Position numbers and translations under genes: made by a program. The notes beneath the pieces are model-generated. The model was not told where the DNA came from and made no database searches. It worked only from the letters and a program-made list of their open reading frames with translations. 25,248 bases of DNA from an uncultured Odoribacter sp. (GTDB taxonomy: Bacteria; Bacteroidota; Bacteroidia; Bacteroidales; Marinifilaceae). Location of the stretch: positions 1 through 25,248 of the forward strand of contig CAJJNP010000030.1 in assembly GCA_905193145.1 (NCBI GenBank), read 5' to 3'. Positions 25,029 to 25,248 of the stretch are shown one piece after another; within the stretch, counting starts at the first letter, position 1; the number at the start of each line of letters is the position of its first letter.

Positions 25029-25248
25029 TTGGTAGCTAATCATACCACTTCTATTTGAAGCAAGATAAAGAAGATAGCACGTTACAAATCCATTACCTAT
25101 TGCCATAAAATGGTTTTGTAAATATTTGAAAGATAGTGATATACTATTAGGAAAAAGCATTGTTGCTAAATCGTTACCTCTATTTCTCAAATAATTCGCT
25201 AAAAGTTTATTCTTCAATCGGTTAAGTCAAACCGATAAAAATCTAAAA
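25029..25248. other. window edge, no gene recognised
   Basis: Short frames here have no convincing start. The plus strand has a frame without ATG (HVTNPLPIAIKWFCKYLKDS and on to TAA 25193) that may be a remnant. GTTGCTAAATC at 25162-25172 repeats a sequence at 5186-5196. Confidence 0.3.

Noticed and set aside
25020..25217. 65-codon open frame on the minus strand at the right edge
   Set aside because: It starts with TTG, has no promoter or ribosome binding site, and reads into the promoter box at 25021.
1..25248. CRISPR array, tRNA or rRNA genes
   Set aside because: No regularly spaced direct repeats of the right size, no cloverleaf with conserved TTCGA arm and no rRNA stretch was found on reading; a tRNAscan or CRISPR search was not possible.

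Overview
The window reads as accessory DNA of a member of the Bacteroidales (a Bacteroides or Parabacteroides relative). The signs are: promoter boxes of the Bacteroides TAnnTTTG type, tyrosine recombinases of the Bacteroides branch, a DUF3408 protein, a MobV relaxase and a Bacteroides-style mob operon. The species cannot be fixed from the sequence. Composition is mosaic: the first 1.7 kb is GC-rich, and most of the rest is AT-rich.

Layout, left to right. (1) 1-1667: the end of a mobilizable element, with a possible oriT hairpin and a MobV relaxase gene broken by a TGA at codon 40. (2) 1782-4074: a restriction-modification cassette made of a broken HTH controller gene, a beta-class DNA methyltransferase with a C-terminal nuclease-dead SNase-like domain, and a MjaI-type restriction endonuclease. 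(3) 4201-5066: an unknown gene split by a one-base frameshift in a poly-A run. (4) 5067-12540: the backbone of an integrative mobilizable element. It has two tandem tyrosine recombinases, a 115-nt imperfect inverted repeat, a bidirectional terminator, two excisionase-like HTH genes on the minus strand, a DUF3408 protein, a frameshifted mobC, a MobP-like relaxase and a coiled-coil membrane protein, closed by a terminator. (5) 12563-24829: a BREX type 4 phage-defence operon. It runs from tandem 21-nt repeats and a promoter through an XRE-type regulator, BrxP (PP-loop PAPS-reductase family with two Fe-S cysteine sets), a small protein resembling the sulfur-binding N-terminal domain of McrA/COG3440 restriction enzymes, BrxC (ATPase), PglZ (phosphatase superfamily), a short BrxL (AAA+) and an AlbA_2/HATPase protein. 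(6) 24830-25248: repeats and an operator-like promoter that probably belongs to a gene beyond the window.

How it fits together: the recombinases and mob genes would move the element, and the BREX-4 operon is its cargo. BREX-4 lacks the PglX methyltransferase. Its DndC-like BrxP suggests that sulfur chemistry may replace methylation. The lone SBD-like protein directly after brxP could be the reader of such a mark. This is the most interesting hypothesis in the window and it is an inference. Several neighbouring mobility and RM genes carry single-base lesions (MobV, HTH controller, 4201-5066, mobC), while the six large BREX-operon genes are intact, which suggests selection on the cargo rather than on mobility.
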